NCBI GenBank assembly: GCA_002423495.1
Contig: DIWN01000041.1
Span: 4,530 to 68,529, forward strand
Source of the DNA: Anaerolineaceae bacterium UBA6105
GTDB taxonomy: Bacteria > Chloroflexota > Anaerolineae > Anaerolineales > Anaerolineaceae
Reading direction: 5' to 3'
DNA: 64,000 nucleotides
The stretch's first letter is position 1. Every line of letters starts with the position of its first letter. Shown here in pieces: positions 17,353 through 27,171 of this stretch. The notes under the pieces were generated by a model. The model was not told the origin of the DNA. It worked only from the letters and a program-made list of their open reading frames with translations, and searched no databases. Made by a program: the position numbers and the translations under genes.

Positions 17353-18213
17353 ATGAAAAACGAATCTCGCGCAAGACGCATCCTCTCAGTTCTCGCCCAC
17401 CCGGATGACGAAGCATTTGGCATGGGCGGCACGCTTGCGCTTTATGCCATGCGGGGAGTTGAGGTTTATTTGGCCTGTGCCACGCTCGGCGAGGCAGGCG
17501 AGATACCTCCCGACTTTCTGCAAAATGAGCTGAGTTCCGCGGCTTTACGCGAAAGCGAATTGGATTGCTCGGCGGATTCGCTGATGCTCAAACAGGTTTT
17601 CAAGCTGGGCTTCCGCGACTCTGGCATGGCGGGATCTCCTGACAACCTGCACCCGGATGCCCTGGTTGCCCGCCCGATGGAAGAGGCTGTGGAACGAATT
17701 GCTGAGGTGATGCGCCAGGTTCGCCCCGACATCGTGCTCACTTTTGACCCTGTCGGCGGCTATTACCACCCCGACCACATTCGCGTCCACGAGGCAACTG
17801 CTCTGGCCTTCGAACGCGTCCGCCAGGAACTTGGCACGTCCGACCCGCAAGCCCTCGTCCGGCTTTATTACCACACCATGCCCAAAGCAAGCATCAAATT
17901 TGCGATATTCTGGATGCGTCTTCAGGGCAAAGATCCGCGCAAGGTCGGCCGCAATAAGGATATCGACCTGGTTCAAATCGCCTCGGAGTCTTTTCCGGTG
18001 CATGTCAAAATCAATTACCGCCCGGTCTTGAAGCAGCGCGAAGAGGCAGCCGCCTGCCACGCCAGCCAGGGCGGCGGGCAAAAGCCCTTTGGCTTGAGCG
18101 CCTGGCTTATCAGGCTCTTCAGCAAGCCAACAGACCGCTTTATGCAGGGCTTCCCTGAGCCGGCTCACAAGCAGAGAGTGAAAAATGACTTATTTTGGGG
18201 GATGAATGGATAA
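17353..18213 (+). CDS. PIG-L family LmbE-like deacetylase
   Basis: The 286-aa zinc enzyme shows the family metal motif AHPDDEAFG near residue 17 and the third ligand in YHPDHIRVH near 138. Family members remove N-acetyl groups from GlcNAc-linked substrates such as mycothiol or bacillithiol precursors; the actual substrate is unknown. It overlaps the following CapA-like gene by 8 nt, which indicates translational coupling. Confidence 0.9.
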   Translation: MKNESRARRILSVLAHPDDEAFGMGGTLALYAMRGVEVYLACATLGEAGEIPPDFLQNELSSAALRESELDCSADSLMLKQVFKLGFRDSGMAGSPDNLHPDALVARPMEEAVERIAEVMRQVRPDIVLTFDPVGGYYHPDHIRVHEATALAFERVRQELGTSDPQALVRLYYHTMPKASIKFAIFWMRLQGKDPRKVGRNKDIDLVQIASESFPVHVKINYRPVLKQREEAAACHASQGGGQKPFGLSAWLIRLFSKPTDRFMQGFPEPAHKQRVKNDLFWGMNG

Positions 18214-19954
18214 TTCTCCCTGTTCCAAGTCTATGCCGCTCGGTCTGGTCAGCTTCATAATCCTGATCAGCATCTTGCTGGGAGCCTGCCAGCCGCAGCT
18301 GCCCCCCTCACCCAGCCCACAGTCAACCTCCACATTGCTGCCTGCCACATCAGTTCCTCCAACGGCTACCGCCACAGCAGCACCCAGCCCCACTCCGACT
18401 CCCTTGCCGCTGACCCTTTGGATCGATCCCCTGCTGCCTTTGGATTTTCTCAAGAAGATCAGCCTGCCTGAAGGCGTGCTCAAGGCCGGAACCAAGTCGG
18501 AAGCTAATCTCTTTCTAAGCGCTGGAGACCCCCCAGGAAACAATTTGTTGCTGGCGGAAACCTGGCAGAGCTACGCCCTGGTTGCACCCTTCTTCACTAT
18601 CCAGGACAATCTCACGCTGGCGCAATTGCGTTCCATTGCCCGCGGCTATGAACCTGAAGACCAGGGATTGGATTTTGACATCCTCCTGGTGCGCAACCAG
18701 GATAATGCCCTGGTTTCGCATCTGCTTAACATGTCTGCCAGCACGATACCCCCAGGAAACAAGATCGACCAGGTAGGCGATGAGTTATTCAGACCAACTG
18801 TTAAAACGCAGGCGGGCACCTGGGCAATTCTGCCTTTTGAATTGCTCGCGCCACAGTGGAAAATCATTTCCGTTGACGGAAAGAGCCCGCTCGATGATGA
18901 TTTCTCTCCTGAATCAACCCCGCTCACACAGCGGATCATCCTCAGCACGAATCTTGCTGATCTTAGCCTCAACGAGGATCAACTCAAGTCGCTCGTGCCC
19001 CCTCCCAACGCTGACCAGACCCAACTGACAAGCCTGATCATGACGGGCGTTACCGCCATGGCACGCGACACTGCCTTCATCATGTCCACTGAGGGTGTGC
19101 TTTTTCCGGGAACAGAAATTCGGGATTTCATGCGAGCTGCCGATTTGACCCACATCAGTAATGAAGTTTCTTTTTACGATGAATGTCCTTTCCCTGACCC
19201 GGATTACCCTGGCTATATTTTTTGCAGTGATCCCGCTTATATTGAGCTTCTTGCTGACCTTGGCGCGGATGTAATTGAGCTCACCGGCAACCATAATAAC
19301 GATGTGCGCACACTTTATAGAGTAGACTCCGTTCCATTTACCCTTGATCTTTACAGCGAATATGGCATGCAGTGGTATGCCGGCGGGGTAAACCTCGCCG
19401 ATGCAAAGGAGCCTTTGCTGATCGAGAGCAATGGGAATAAGCTGGCTTTCATTGGATGCAACTCCTACGGACCCGAGATAGCATGGGCTACGGAGGATTC
19501 CAGTGGGGCTGCGCCCTGCGAGGACCTGGGCTGGATTTCCGATGAGGTCACCCGCCTGCGCAGCGAAGGGTACCTGCCGATCGTGACCTTCCAATACCAG
19601 GAGGAATACCTTGTCACGGCGCAATCTTCTGCCATCCGCGATTTTCGACTCCTGGCCGATGCCGGGGCGGTGATCGTCAACGGCAGCCAGAGCCATGTTA
19701 CCAAGGCAATGGAGTTCAGGAATAATAGTTTCATTCACTACGGACTGGGAAACCTCTTTTTTGACCAGCCCGGATTCTATATCACTTATGACGGTATCAT
19801 TCAGAAGCATTTCTTCTACCAGGGGCGTCACATTTCCACCCAACTCCTCACTATCACGCTTGAAGAAACCGCCAAACCCCGCTTGATGACCCAGGAAGAA
19901 CGCCAGAAGTTCCTCGGGAATGTTTTTGAGGCATCCAGATTGCTGAAGGAGTAG
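18206..19954 (+). CDS. CapA-family lipoprotein with N-terminal binding-protein-like domain
   Basis: The 582-aa protein has a lipobox LLGAC (about Cys29) and a Thr/Pro-rich linker. Residues about 70-255 look like half of a periplasmic-binding-protein fold (WAILPFELLAPQWKIISVDG). The C-terminal half (about 270-580) matches the CapA/PgsA calcineurin-like family: ELTGNHNND, GGVNLADA, VNGSQSHVTKAME and HYGLGNLFFDQ. CapA proteins take part in poly-gamma-glutamate or other capsule export; no other cap/pgs genes are here, so the role is open. It follows the PIG-L gene with an 8-nt overlap. Confidence 0.85.
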   Translation: MDNSPCSKSMPLGLVSFIILISILLGACQPQLPPSPSPQSTSTLLPATSVPPTATATAAPSPTPTPLPLTLWIDPLLPLDFLKKISLPEGVLKAGTKSEANLFLSAGDPPGNNLLLAETWQSYALVAPFFTIQDNLTLAQLRSIARGYEPEDQGLDFDILLVRNQDNALVSHLLNMSASTIPPGNKIDQVGDELFRPTVKTQAGTWAILPFELLAPQWKIISVDGKSPLDDDFSPESTPLTQRIILSTNLADLSLNEDQLKSLVPPPNADQTQLTSLIMTGVTAMARDTAFIMSTEGVLFPGTEIRDFMRAADLTHISNEVSFYDECPFPDPDYPGYIFCSDPAYIELLADLGADVIELTGNHNNDVRTLYRVDSVPFTLDLYSEYGMQWYAGGVNLADAKEPLLIESNGNKLAFIGCNSYGPEIAWATEDSSGAAPCEDLGWISDEVTRLRSEGYLPIVTFQYQEEYLVTAQSSAIRDFRLLADAGAVIVNGSQSHVTKAMEFRNNSFIHYGLGNLFFDQPGFYITYDGIIQKHFFYQGRHISTQLLTITLEETAKPRLMTQEERQKFLGNVFEASRLLKE

Positions 19955-19957
19955 CGC

Positions 19958-20914
19958 ATGACTACGATTGACAGTTTTCCGAACGAACCTACGTTTACCA
20001 TAAAGGCGGTACAAAACCGGACGGGCATCAAACCTGTGACTCTGCGTGCCTGGGAACGGCGCTATGATCTGCTGCAGCCGACCCGAATGGCCAATGGTTA
20101 CCGCCTCTATTCAGAGCGCGACGTGCAGCTGCTCCTCTGGGTTCAACGCCGCCTGGACTCTGACGTGAGCATCAGCCAGGTGGTGCATCAATACAAACAG
20201 GAACGCGAAAAAGGCAACTGGCCTGAAAGCGTCCAGACCATCGTGGCAGATACTCCCCGCCGAAAGCCACCGCGCCCCGCGCGGGACTTTGCCGAAATCC
20301 TCTTTGGCGCCATGATCTCACACAACGAAGACCGCGCCAATGCCATTTTGGACGAGTGCCAGACCTATTTCAGCCTCATGACTATCTTTGAAGAAATCAT
20401 CAGCCCCAGCCTTGAGCTATTGAATGAAGCCTGGTTTAGGGGTGAGATTCTGATTGCTACCGAACACATTGGGCTCGGATACCTCAACAGCAAACTCCAG
20501 GAAATAATGCACAACCTGCCGGTGGTCAAAGAAGGCGCCTTGATTTTGGTTGGGTGTGGACCGGAAGAAATGCGCGAATTAAACGCCTTGATGCTGGCAG
20601 TTTTATTGCGGCAGGCTGGATCATACGTGGAATATCTGGGGCCTGACCTCCCCGTGGAAGATTTGCTCGATTACTCTACCTACGCAAAACCCAAGCTGAT
20701 TTGCCTGACAGTCAACCAAGAGCCAACTGCTTATCTATTGCGTGGATTCGCCGAAAAACTGGCAAATTTGCGGGGAAAACCGAAGCTGGCATACGGAGGA
20801 CGATATCTGGATGAGAATCCGGAAGCCCGCACCGAGCTCGGCGGAATTTACCTGGGTCTGACCCTCAGCGAGGCCGTCGCAAAGGTGAAACATATCCTGA
20901 CCTTTGGGGTTTAG
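19958..20914 (+). CDS. MerR-type regulator with B12-binding-like domain
   Basis: The 318-aa protein has an N-terminal MerR winged helix (about 8-75, with VTLRAWERRYDLLQPTR and GYRLYSERDV), a four-helix B12-binding cap with the conserved W..GEI.IATEH pattern near residues 150-165, and a Rossmann-like cobalamin domain. In light-sensing CarH-type regulators the last domain has a His that binds cobalt from below (E-x-H-x-x-G). Here the corresponding segment reads GPEEMRELN and has no His. The protein may bind cobalamin differently or not at all. AAGGAG precedes the ATG by 7 nt and the CapA gene stops 3 nt upstream. Confidence 0.88.
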   Translation: MTTIDSFPNEPTFTIKAVQNRTGIKPVTLRAWERRYDLLQPTRMANGYRLYSERDVQLLLWVQRRLDSDVSISQVVHQYKQEREKGNWPESVQTIVADTPRRKPPRPARDFAEILFGAMISHNEDRANAILDECQTYFSLMTIFEEIISPSLELLNEAWFRGEILIATEHIGLGYLNSKLQEIMHNLPVVKEGALILVGCGPEEMRELNALMLAVLLRQAGSYVEYLGPDLPVEDLLDYSTYAKPKLICLTVNQEPTAYLLRGFAEKLANLRGKPKLAYGGRYLDENPEARTELGGIYLGLTLSEAVAKVKHILTFGV

Positions 20915-21055
20915 AAGAACGGGACACCTTATCCGCTTCGCTATCCGGGCAGGTCCGCGTTCCCTAAGATAATCACCTGTAACCTACAGTGAATCGGAAC
21001 GGCGCACCCCATCCGCTTCGCTACCAGGGCAGGGACCGTTCCCTACGACGATCTT
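20915..21055. repeat. Tandem pair of dispersed repeats
   Basis: Two related units, about 20918-20967 and 20997-21048, share ATCCGCTTCGCTA..GGGCAGG and end in CGTTCCCTA. A related unit lies near 3665-3705. The region separates two convergent transcription units and could act as a bidirectional terminator. Confidence 0.6.
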
Positions 21056-24049
21056 CTAAAAGCCTTCCAGCCTGGAGATATCCGCAAATGGTTTGAGTAA
21101 TCCCGAAATCGCCTGCAGCATTCCCAGCCGGGTATTCCGAAGCGGTTCATCCTCAACCATTACCAACACCTTGTCAAAAAACCCGTTGATTACCGGCACG
21201 AGCTGTTCGATTTGATCCAAGGCATTCTCAAAGTCCGGTTCATTTTTCAGCCTTTGCTGGGCTTTTTGAAAAGATTCAAACAGAACTTTTTCTTCAGGTT
21301 CCACCAAGAGGCTGCTTTCAACCGTAAATTCCTGTTCCAAATCACGGGTCATGCGCAAACAGCGACTATACGCAGGCAAGATCATGCCCCAATCGTCCCT
21401 GGCAATCCAGGCGCTCAAGACACCAGCCTGCTCAGCAGCAATCGCCGGATTGTTGGCGTTGACCTGCTCCACGGCGTCCACGATGTCATAGCGGAAGCCC
21501 TTCTCCAGAAGCAGTCCATGCAACCTGCCCGCCACGAATTCGGCAGCTGCTTCAACTACATCCGGCTTCACTTCCACTGGCTGCAAATCCGCTGCCAATT
21601 CCAAAGCTTCGTGGACGTCAAAGGGAATCTGCTTCTCAATCAAAAGCTGCACCAGCCCCAGCGCGGTACGCCTGAGGGCAAAGGGGTCCTTGTTTCCAGT
21701 CGGCGCAAGACCAACCGCAAACAGCCCGGCAATTGAATCCAGTCGGTCAGCCAAGCCAACGCACACTCCTGCCCAGCCTTCAGGCAGACGGTCTTCCATC
21801 GTGCGGGGAAGATAGTGCTCAAAGATGCCCTGGGCAACTTCCGCGGTTTCGCCGGATTTCTCAGCGTAGTAGCGCCCCATGACGCCTTGCAGGCTGGTCA
21901 TTTCAACCACCATCTGGCTGGCAAGGTCTGCCTTAGACAGCTCGGCCACGCGCCCGGCGGTGAGCTGATCGGTTTCGTTCAGCTCCAATTTCGAACCGAG
22001 TTGACTGCTCAATTCCTGGATGCGCTGGGTCTTCCCAAGCATCGACCCGAGTTCCTTTTGGAAGGTCAGTTTTTCCAGTTCAGGCACAAAATCTGCCAGT
22101 TTCTGCTGCAGATCCTCACGAATGAAAAATTCAGCGTCGGCAAAGCGGGCGTGTACCACCTGCAAATTGCCATCCACTACCATTTCGGCAAATTCCAAAT
22201 TTCCGTTGCGAACGATGATGAAATGATTGGTCAGAGCGCCATCGGCATTGATCACCGGGAAATAGCGCTGATGCTTCTTCATCACACTGATCAACACTTC
22301 TGGCGGCAGGTTCTGAAGGTAGCGCTGCTCAAAGCTGCCTAGCAGGGATGCAGGTCTTTCCACCAGGTTGCTGACTTCCACAAGCAAGTCGGGGTCTTTT
22401 GCCAGCGTGCCGCCGGCTTTTTCTGCCAAGGCCAGCGCTTGTTTCCAGATCGCCTCGCGCCTTTCTTCAGAATCAAGAATGATGCCCTGCTGCTGCAGGT
22501 AAAGTGGATAATCTGAAGTGGACTGCAGTACTTTTTCAGCCTCTTGAGAGAAGCGCAAGCCATGCGTCACGCGTCCGGACTCTAATCCCGCATAGTCAAA
22601 CGGGATGGTGATCTCTCCGAACAATGCCACCAGCCAGCGGATCGGGCGCGAGAAACTTACACCGCTGTCGTTCCAGCTCATGGACTTGGTGAAACGCAGA
22701 TTTGCAATCACTCCTGGAAGTGCCTCAGCCAAAATTTCGAGCGTGGGCTTACCAGCTTCGTGCATCTCCACGACCACGTAGCGGCCATTTTCAAAATCGC
22801 GCACCTGCAGCTGCTCAACGTCCACCCCACGACTGCGGGCAAATCCTTCCGCGGTTTTGGTGGGTTTCCCTTCGGAGTCAAATGCCCGGTCGGCAGGCGG
22901 ACCTTTCACCTCGAGCTTGCGTTCAGCCTGGCGGGTTTGAAGCGCTTCCACCTGTGCCACCAGGCGGCGCGGGGTACCTTGCACCCGCAAATCAGCAAAC
23001 TCCAGACGTGCGTCGCTTAGCAGAGTTCTCATTTGCAGTTCCAGGTTGGTGATGGCAGCATCCAGATCCGCGGTTGGCAGCTCTTCGCAGCCAATCTCAA
23101 ACAGAAAGTCCGCACGTTCTTCGCTGATTTCAGGTAAAGCCTTCTTCTCAAGCACCAACACCGGCTGTTCGCCTTTCATCCAGGGGAAGCCCATCTCTTC
23201 GCGCTGGGCACGGTAGGACTCAGCAACCTTGCGTGAAAGTTCGCGCATCTTGCCAAACAAAGCCTGGCGCTCAGTGAAGCCGACTGCTCCACGCGCGTCA
23301 AGTACGTTGAAAGTATGCGAGCATTTAATGATGTTGTCATAAGCCGGCAGCACCAATCCTTTTTCGAGGGCATTCTCCGCTTCTTTGGTGAACAAGGAAA
23401 ACATCTGCCTGAGATTGGGCACATCCGCGACTTCATAATAGTAGGTGGAGTGTTCACGCTCCGCCACCTGGTAAACGTCCCCATAGGAACGGTTTTCATT
23501 CCAGCGGATCAATTTGAAATCGCGCACTTTTTGCAAGCTCATGGCAATGCGCTCAAGTCCGTAAGTAATTTCCACCGCGGGCACATCCAAAACGATCCCA
23601 CCCGCCTGTTGGAAGTACGTGAATTGGGTAATTTCCTGTCCGTCCAGCCAGACTTCCCAGCCAAGACCCCAAGCGGAAAGCGCCGGTGACTCCCAGTTAT
23701 CTTCCACGAAGCGGATGTCGTGCTGCTCCGGGTCGATTCCAAGCGCGAGCAATGAGTTCAGATAGAGTTCCTGCGGATTTCCGGGATCGGGTTTGAGAAT
23801 TACCTGGAATTGGGTGTGCTGCTGCAGTCGGTTTGGGTTGATGCCATAACGCCCATCATCCGGCCGTACTGAAGGTTCCACATAAGCAACGCGCCACGGC
23901 TCCGGACCAAGCACACGCAAAAAGGTGGCGGGATTCATCGTGCCGGCGCCAACCTGGGAGTAGTAGGGTTGCCAGATCAGGCAGCCTTGCCCTGCCCAGT
24001 AAGTTTGCAGTTTGAAGATGATGGATTGAAAATCTAATGCAGTAGTCAT
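21056..24049 (-). CDS. glyQS: Glycyl-tRNA synthetase, fused alpha and beta subunits
   Basis: This 997-aa class II synthetase charges tRNA-Gly. Residues about 1-290 are the GlyQ catalytic alpha subunit ([37 protein letters not shown]). From about 315 the GlyS beta subunit begins ([16 protein letters not shown]), with HD-like and C-terminal anticodon-binding parts. Most bacteria encode these as two genes; the fused form is known from chlamydiae and some other lineages. I chose the Met followed by TTALDFQS, 9 codons inside the longest frame, because the family N-terminus begins there. It is a single-gene unit between repeat arrays. Confidence 0.96.
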   Translation of the reverse strand: MTTALDFQSIIFKLQTYWAGQGCLIWQPYYSQVGAGTMNPATFLRVLGPEPWRVAYVEPSVRPDDGRYGINPNRLQQHTQFQVILKPDPGNPQELYLNSLLALGIDPEQHDIRFVEDNWESPALSAWGLGWEVWLDGQEITQFTYFQQAGGIVLDVPAVEITYGLERIAMSLQKVRDFKLIRWNENRSYGDVYQVAEREHSTYYYEVADVPNLRQMFSLFTKEAENALEKGLVLPAYDNIIKCSHTFNVLDARGAVGFTERQALFGKMRELSRKVAESYRAQREEMGFPWMKGEQPVLVLEKKALPEISEERADFLFEIGCEELPTADLDAAITNLELQMRTLLSDARLEFADLRVQGTPRRLVAQVEALQTRQAERKLEVKGPPADRAFDSEGKPTKTAEGFARSRGVDVEQLQVRDFENGRYVVVEMHEAGKPTLEILAEALPGVIANLRFTKSMSWNDSGVSFSRPIRWLVALFGEITIPFDYAGLESGRVTHGLRFSQEAEKVLQSTSDYPLYLQQQGIILDSEERREAIWKQALALAEKAGGTLAKDPDLLVEVSNLVERPASLLGSFEQRYLQNLPPEVLISVMKKHQRYFPVINADGALTNHFIIVRNGNLEFAEMVVDGNLQVVHARFADAEFFIREDLQQKLADFVPELEKLTFQKELGSMLGKTQRIQELSSQLGSKLELNETDQLTAGRVAELSKADLASQMVVEMTSLQGVMGRYYAEKSGETAEVAQGIFEHYLPRTMEDRLPEGWAGVCVGLADRLDSIAGLFAVGLAPTGNKDPFALRRTALGLVQLLIEKQIPFDVHEALELAADLQPVEVKPDVVEAAAEFVAGRLHGLLLEKGFRYDIVDAVEQVNANNPAIAAEQAGVLSAWIARDDWGMILPAYSRCLRMTRDLEQEFTVESSLLVEPEEKVLFESFQKAQQRLKNEPDFENALDQIEQLVPVINGFFDKVLVMVEDEPLRNTRLGMLQAISGLLKPFADISRLEGF

Positions 24050-24723
24050 CGCGAATCCTCGTGGTTGATTTAACAAATTGATTATACATCAGCAAAATGG
24101 GGGCGGCAGAAATGGCAGTGAACGCATTGACATGTACACGCGGTCCTCTTACCTCAAGGTCTCGATGTAACAATGGACGCCTGCGGCGAAAACCTGTGCA
24201 CGGGCAGCCCGCGCCTTGCTCCGCCGGCGGGGTACTTCGTAAGCCCGGCACAATCGGGTATTCATAGGCAGATCGCCACGCTCGCTTCGCTCCCTCGCGA
24301 TGACGGAATGATCGTGCCGTCGTCCTGGGTAGGGGCACGGCATGCCGTGCCTGCCCTGGTAGCAAACCAAGCGGGTAACCACAGGGGTTACCCCTACCCG
24401 GAAAATTCATCATACTATTACTTGGCTTCTTAATGAAGGTCTCAACGTGATAACGGACGCCACGGCTGAAAAGTTTTCCCATCACCGGTTCGGGCGAAGC
24501 ATTCTTAACAGACAATATTGAACTAACAACAAAATCTTTTTGGAATGCTTCGCCCCTACTCAATTAACCTAAACCAGACTCTTTCTCGCCGGTTTCCTGA
24601 CCCTGTTCGATGATGCCTGGAGACCTTCGGTCAAAAACCTTGCAAGGTCAGGAGACCTTGCAAGAACTGGATCTTGCAAGAACAAAAACTTTCTTTATTT
24701 ACTTTTAGAATTTAAACAAGAAT
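24050..24723. repeat. Repeat-rich intergenic region
   Basis: No gene is supported. It holds an inverted copy of the CGCGAGGGAGCG / GTGGCGATCTGCC module of 10-54 (about 24260-24305), a GTAGGGGCACGGCATGCC palindrome near 24330, a GGTAACC..GGGGTTACC palindrome near 24374-24392, a small inverted-repeat element at 24492-24555, and TGGAGACCTTCGGTCAAAAA near 24618 related to 502-522. Confidence 0.6.
24492..24555. repeat. 64-bp element with 13-bp inverted ends
   Basis: GGGCGAAGCATTC (24492-24504) and GAATGCTTCGCCC (24543-24555) are perfect inverted repeats around an A+T-rich core. Similar GGGGCGAAGCATT ends are common short repeats in some bacterial genomes (from memory). No coding capacity. Confidence 0.6.
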
Positions 24724-25482
24724 TTACGAAACAGCTTTCAGAAATCCAGGCGTCCGCAGGCCGTACTCCAAGAGGTAGGTCAGATAGTGTTCAAACAAGC
24801 TTGCGAGTTCCGCCTCAATCTCGGGAGGGATGACAAGGTTTTTGAGCTTGCTCCAAGAGCTGCGCTGCAAATGCCGCCAATACTTCAAGGCTCCCAGGCT
24901 GACCTTCCAGGCGCCCGGATCCGCAGACAGCGACCTGGGGCAAAGTACGCCGCCCAGTTTGCCTGAGAAGAATTGATCTTCGGGTTTAATTTTCTCCCCG
25001 CAAGCCACACAAACCTGCAATTGCGGTTTAAAACCCAGCAAATCCATCAGCTGAACCTCATAGTAATGCACCACGGTTTGCGCAGGGCTGCCCTCGTCGA
25101 GCCGGGCTAATGTGTTGACCAATAAATTGTAAAGCGGGCGGTTTTCGCCTTCCTCATAGGTAAAGCGGTCCAGCAATTCAACAACGTAAGCTGCGTAAGC
25201 GATCAGTGTGAGGTCAGCGCGCAGGTTTTCGTAGGTGCTTTGGGCTTCCGCCTGTGTGATCACGTCCAGGTTGCGTCCCTTGGCGAGCATCAGTTCCACG
25301 CGGGAAAACGGCTCAAGGTGGCCTGCCTTTCGGCTGCGCATCTTGCGAATCCCCTTGGCAATCGCCGACACCTTGCCGTATTCCAAAGTGTAAAAACTCA
25401 GAATCCGGTCCGCCTCACCAACCTCCACATGCCGCAGCACAACCCCCTGAGCACGATAGCTGCGAGAATCCGGACTTGCCAT
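24724..25482 (-). CDS. recO: DNA repair protein RecO
   Basis: The 252-aa protein starts with the OB-fold signature YRAQGVVLRHVEVGEADRIL, followed by the helical domain and a partial zinc finger (CVACGEKIKPEDQFFS then a single later Cys). RecO loads RecA onto SSB-coated single-stranded DNA with RecR. Length is normal. It is the last gene of the glmU-corC-cdd-recO operon, 11 nt after cdd. Confidence 0.92.
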   Translation of the reverse strand: MASPDSRSYRAQGVVLRHVEVGEADRILSFYTLEYGKVSAIAKGIRKMRSRKAGHLEPFSRVELMLAKGRNLDVITQAEAQSTYENLRADLTLIAYAAYVVELLDRFTYEEGENRPLYNLLVNTLARLDEGSPAQTVVHYYEVQLMDLLGFKPQLQVCVACGEKIKPEDQFFSGKLGGVLCPRSLSADPGAWKVSLGALKYWRHLQRSSWSKLKNLVIPPEIEAELASLFEHYLTYLLEYGLRTPGFLKAVS

Positions 25483-25493
25483 GGTTGGTCAGT

Positions 25494-25910
25494 CTATTCC
25501 CGGTCTAAATCATCCGGACCAAAGGAACGCGGCAGAAGCTCCCCAAGGGTGAATTCCTCTTCAACACTGCCATCGACGCTTGTGAGAATAACCGGCATAT
25601 CCAGGCTGGCAAATTCGCGCATCACTTGCCGGCAAGCTCCGCAGGGGGAGCCGGCATTGCGCGTGACGACAGCAATCGCCAATATTTTCCGGTTGCCCTC
25701 GGAAATCGCTTTGTTAATTGCCACTCTCTCGGCACAGAGCCCGGAAGGGTGCGCTGAGTTTTCGATGTTTGCGCCCCCGTAAACCAGGCCGTCCTCTGCC
25801 AGTACTGCCGCGCCAACCGGATAGTTGGAATAGGGCGAATAGCTGTTTTTGAGATATTGTTTTGCCGTAGCAATCAGGGTCTCACGAGAGTTATTTGCCA
25901 GCGTTTCCAT
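25494..25910 (-). CDS. cdd: Cytidine deaminase
   Basis: The 138-aa zinc enzyme deaminates cytidine and deoxycytidine to uridine products. Motifs are IENSAHPSGLCAERVAI (zinc Cys and catalytic Glu; the usual Tyr-Pro is His-Pro here) and PCGACRQVMREF (two zinc Cys). The start METLANNS is 10 codons inside the longest frame and overlaps the end of the upstream CorC-like gene by 20 nt, consistent with coupled translation. Confidence 0.94.
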   Translation of the reverse strand: METLANNSRETLIATAKQYLKNSYSPYSNYPVGAAVLAEDGLVYGGANIENSAHPSGLCAERVAINKAISEGNRKILAIAVVTRNAGSPCGACRQVMREFASLDMPVILTSVDGSVEEEFTLGELLPRSFGPDDLDRE

Positions 25911-27171
25911 CTTCGTTTTCTTTCTGGGAAGCTTCTTCACCCAACCTGCGCACTTTCACCTTGATGATACGCCTTGCAACCACCTGCTCCACCGTGAATT
26001 CAAATTCTTCGTCTGTCACAACCTCACCCGGCTGGGGCACCCTGCCAAGCTGACCGTAAATAAAGCCGCCCAGGGTATCCGCATATTCATCCGAGAGTGA
26101 AGCATTCGTGATGAAATTAAACTCGTCAATTGTTGCGCGCCCCAGGATCACATAAGTATTTTCGTCAATCTGCTCGAAGAGGCTCTCTTCTCCCTGGTCA
26201 TACTCATCGCGGATTTCGCCAACAATTTCTTCGACGATGTCTTCCAGTGTTACCACACCAGCCACGCCGCCATACTCATCGACCACCAGCACCATGTGAA
26301 CCCCGCGGGACTGCATCTCCGTCAGGAGCTCATCCACCTTCTTGGCTTCAGGCACAAAGTAAGCCTGCCGCAAGAGCTGCCGCTGCGCCGCGATCGTGTC
26401 ACTACCATCGACAACGGCCAGCAGGTCCTTGGCGTAGAGCAAACCCACTACGTTATCAATCGAGTCCTCGTAGACTGGCACACGCGAATGCCCCGCCTTG
26501 ATGAACTCATGGCGCGCGTCGCTGATGGTGGTGTTCACCTCCAGCGCCAGCACGTCCATGCGAGGGACCATGATTTCTTTGGCCATTGTCTCGCTAAAGC
26601 GAAAAATGGAATAAATCATTTCCCGCTCGCCCTTCTCAAGCGTGCTTTCCGGCTGTTCGTTCTCCACCCAGTCCCTGAGCGATTCATCTGTTACCGTGAG
26701 GGTAACTTTTTCGGCGTGTTCCCCAAGCACGGATGTCATTATGCGCGTCAGAGGAGAGACAAGGAATGAGATGAATGAAACCACACCTGTAAAGCGAATA
26801 GCCGCCTGGTCTGGTGCGTCCAGAATTTTGCGTTCAATAAAGAATTCCAACAGGCTCAGGACCAAAAAAGTCCCAAAAATGATCAGTGCGACCAGCCAGT
26901 AATTTTGGAGTGCAAATATTTGAACAGAGATCAGGGCTACAACCGTTGCCACAAAAAAATGACAGACAATCAAGCCCAAACGCAAAGCCGTCCGAAGCCC
27001 AGTCTTGCTGAAAAGCTGGATGGTTTTTTCAACCTTTGCGTTATGCCCACTCGCCAGGCCTGTCAGGTAAGGCAACCGGGCGTGTGTAAAGGAGGATTTC
27101 GCGGCAGAAGCCAACAAACTAAAGAAGACTCCAACGCCAAGGGCTATCCAAAGCCCGATTTCTTCATTCAC
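25891..27171 (-). CDS. CNNM/CorC-family membrane protein with CBS domains
   Basis: The 426-aa protein has an N-terminal DUF21/CNNM membrane domain of about four helices (to residue 170), a CBS pair (about 200-320: MVPRMDVLALEV, HSRVPVYEDSIDNVVGLLYAKDLL, GGVAGVVTLEDIVEEIVGEI) and a C-terminal CorC/HlyC transporter-associated domain. Relatives carry out magnesium or cobalt efflux; older databases call them hemolysins. I placed the start at GTG 27171 behind AAAGGATAACT; it overlaps the glmU stop by 8 nt. Confidence 0.9.
   Translation of the reverse strand: MNEEIGLWIALGVGVFFSLLASAAKSSFTHARLPYLTGLASGHNAKVEKTIQLFSKTGLRTALRLGLIVCHFFVATVVALISVQIFALQNYWLVALIIFGTFLVLSLLEFFIERKILDAPDQAAIRFTGVVSFISFLVSPLTRIMTSVLGEHAEKVTLTVTDESLRDWVENEQPESTLEKGEREMIYSIFRFSETMAKEIMVPRMDVLALEVNTTISDARHEFIKAGHSRVPVYEDSIDNVVGLLYAKDLLAVVDGSDTIAAQRQLLRQAYFVPEAKKVDELLTEMQSRGVHMVLVVDEYGGVAGVVTLEDIVEEIVGEIRDEYDQGEESLFEQIDENTYVILGRATIDEFNFITNASLSDEYADTLGGFIYGQLGRVPQPGEVVTDEEFEFTVEQVVARRIIKVKVRRLGEEASQKENEDGNAGK

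Noticed and set aside
24149..24563. Open frames between glyQS and recO
   Set aside because: They are repeat-derived, overlap on both strands, and show no codon structure or homology that I recognise.
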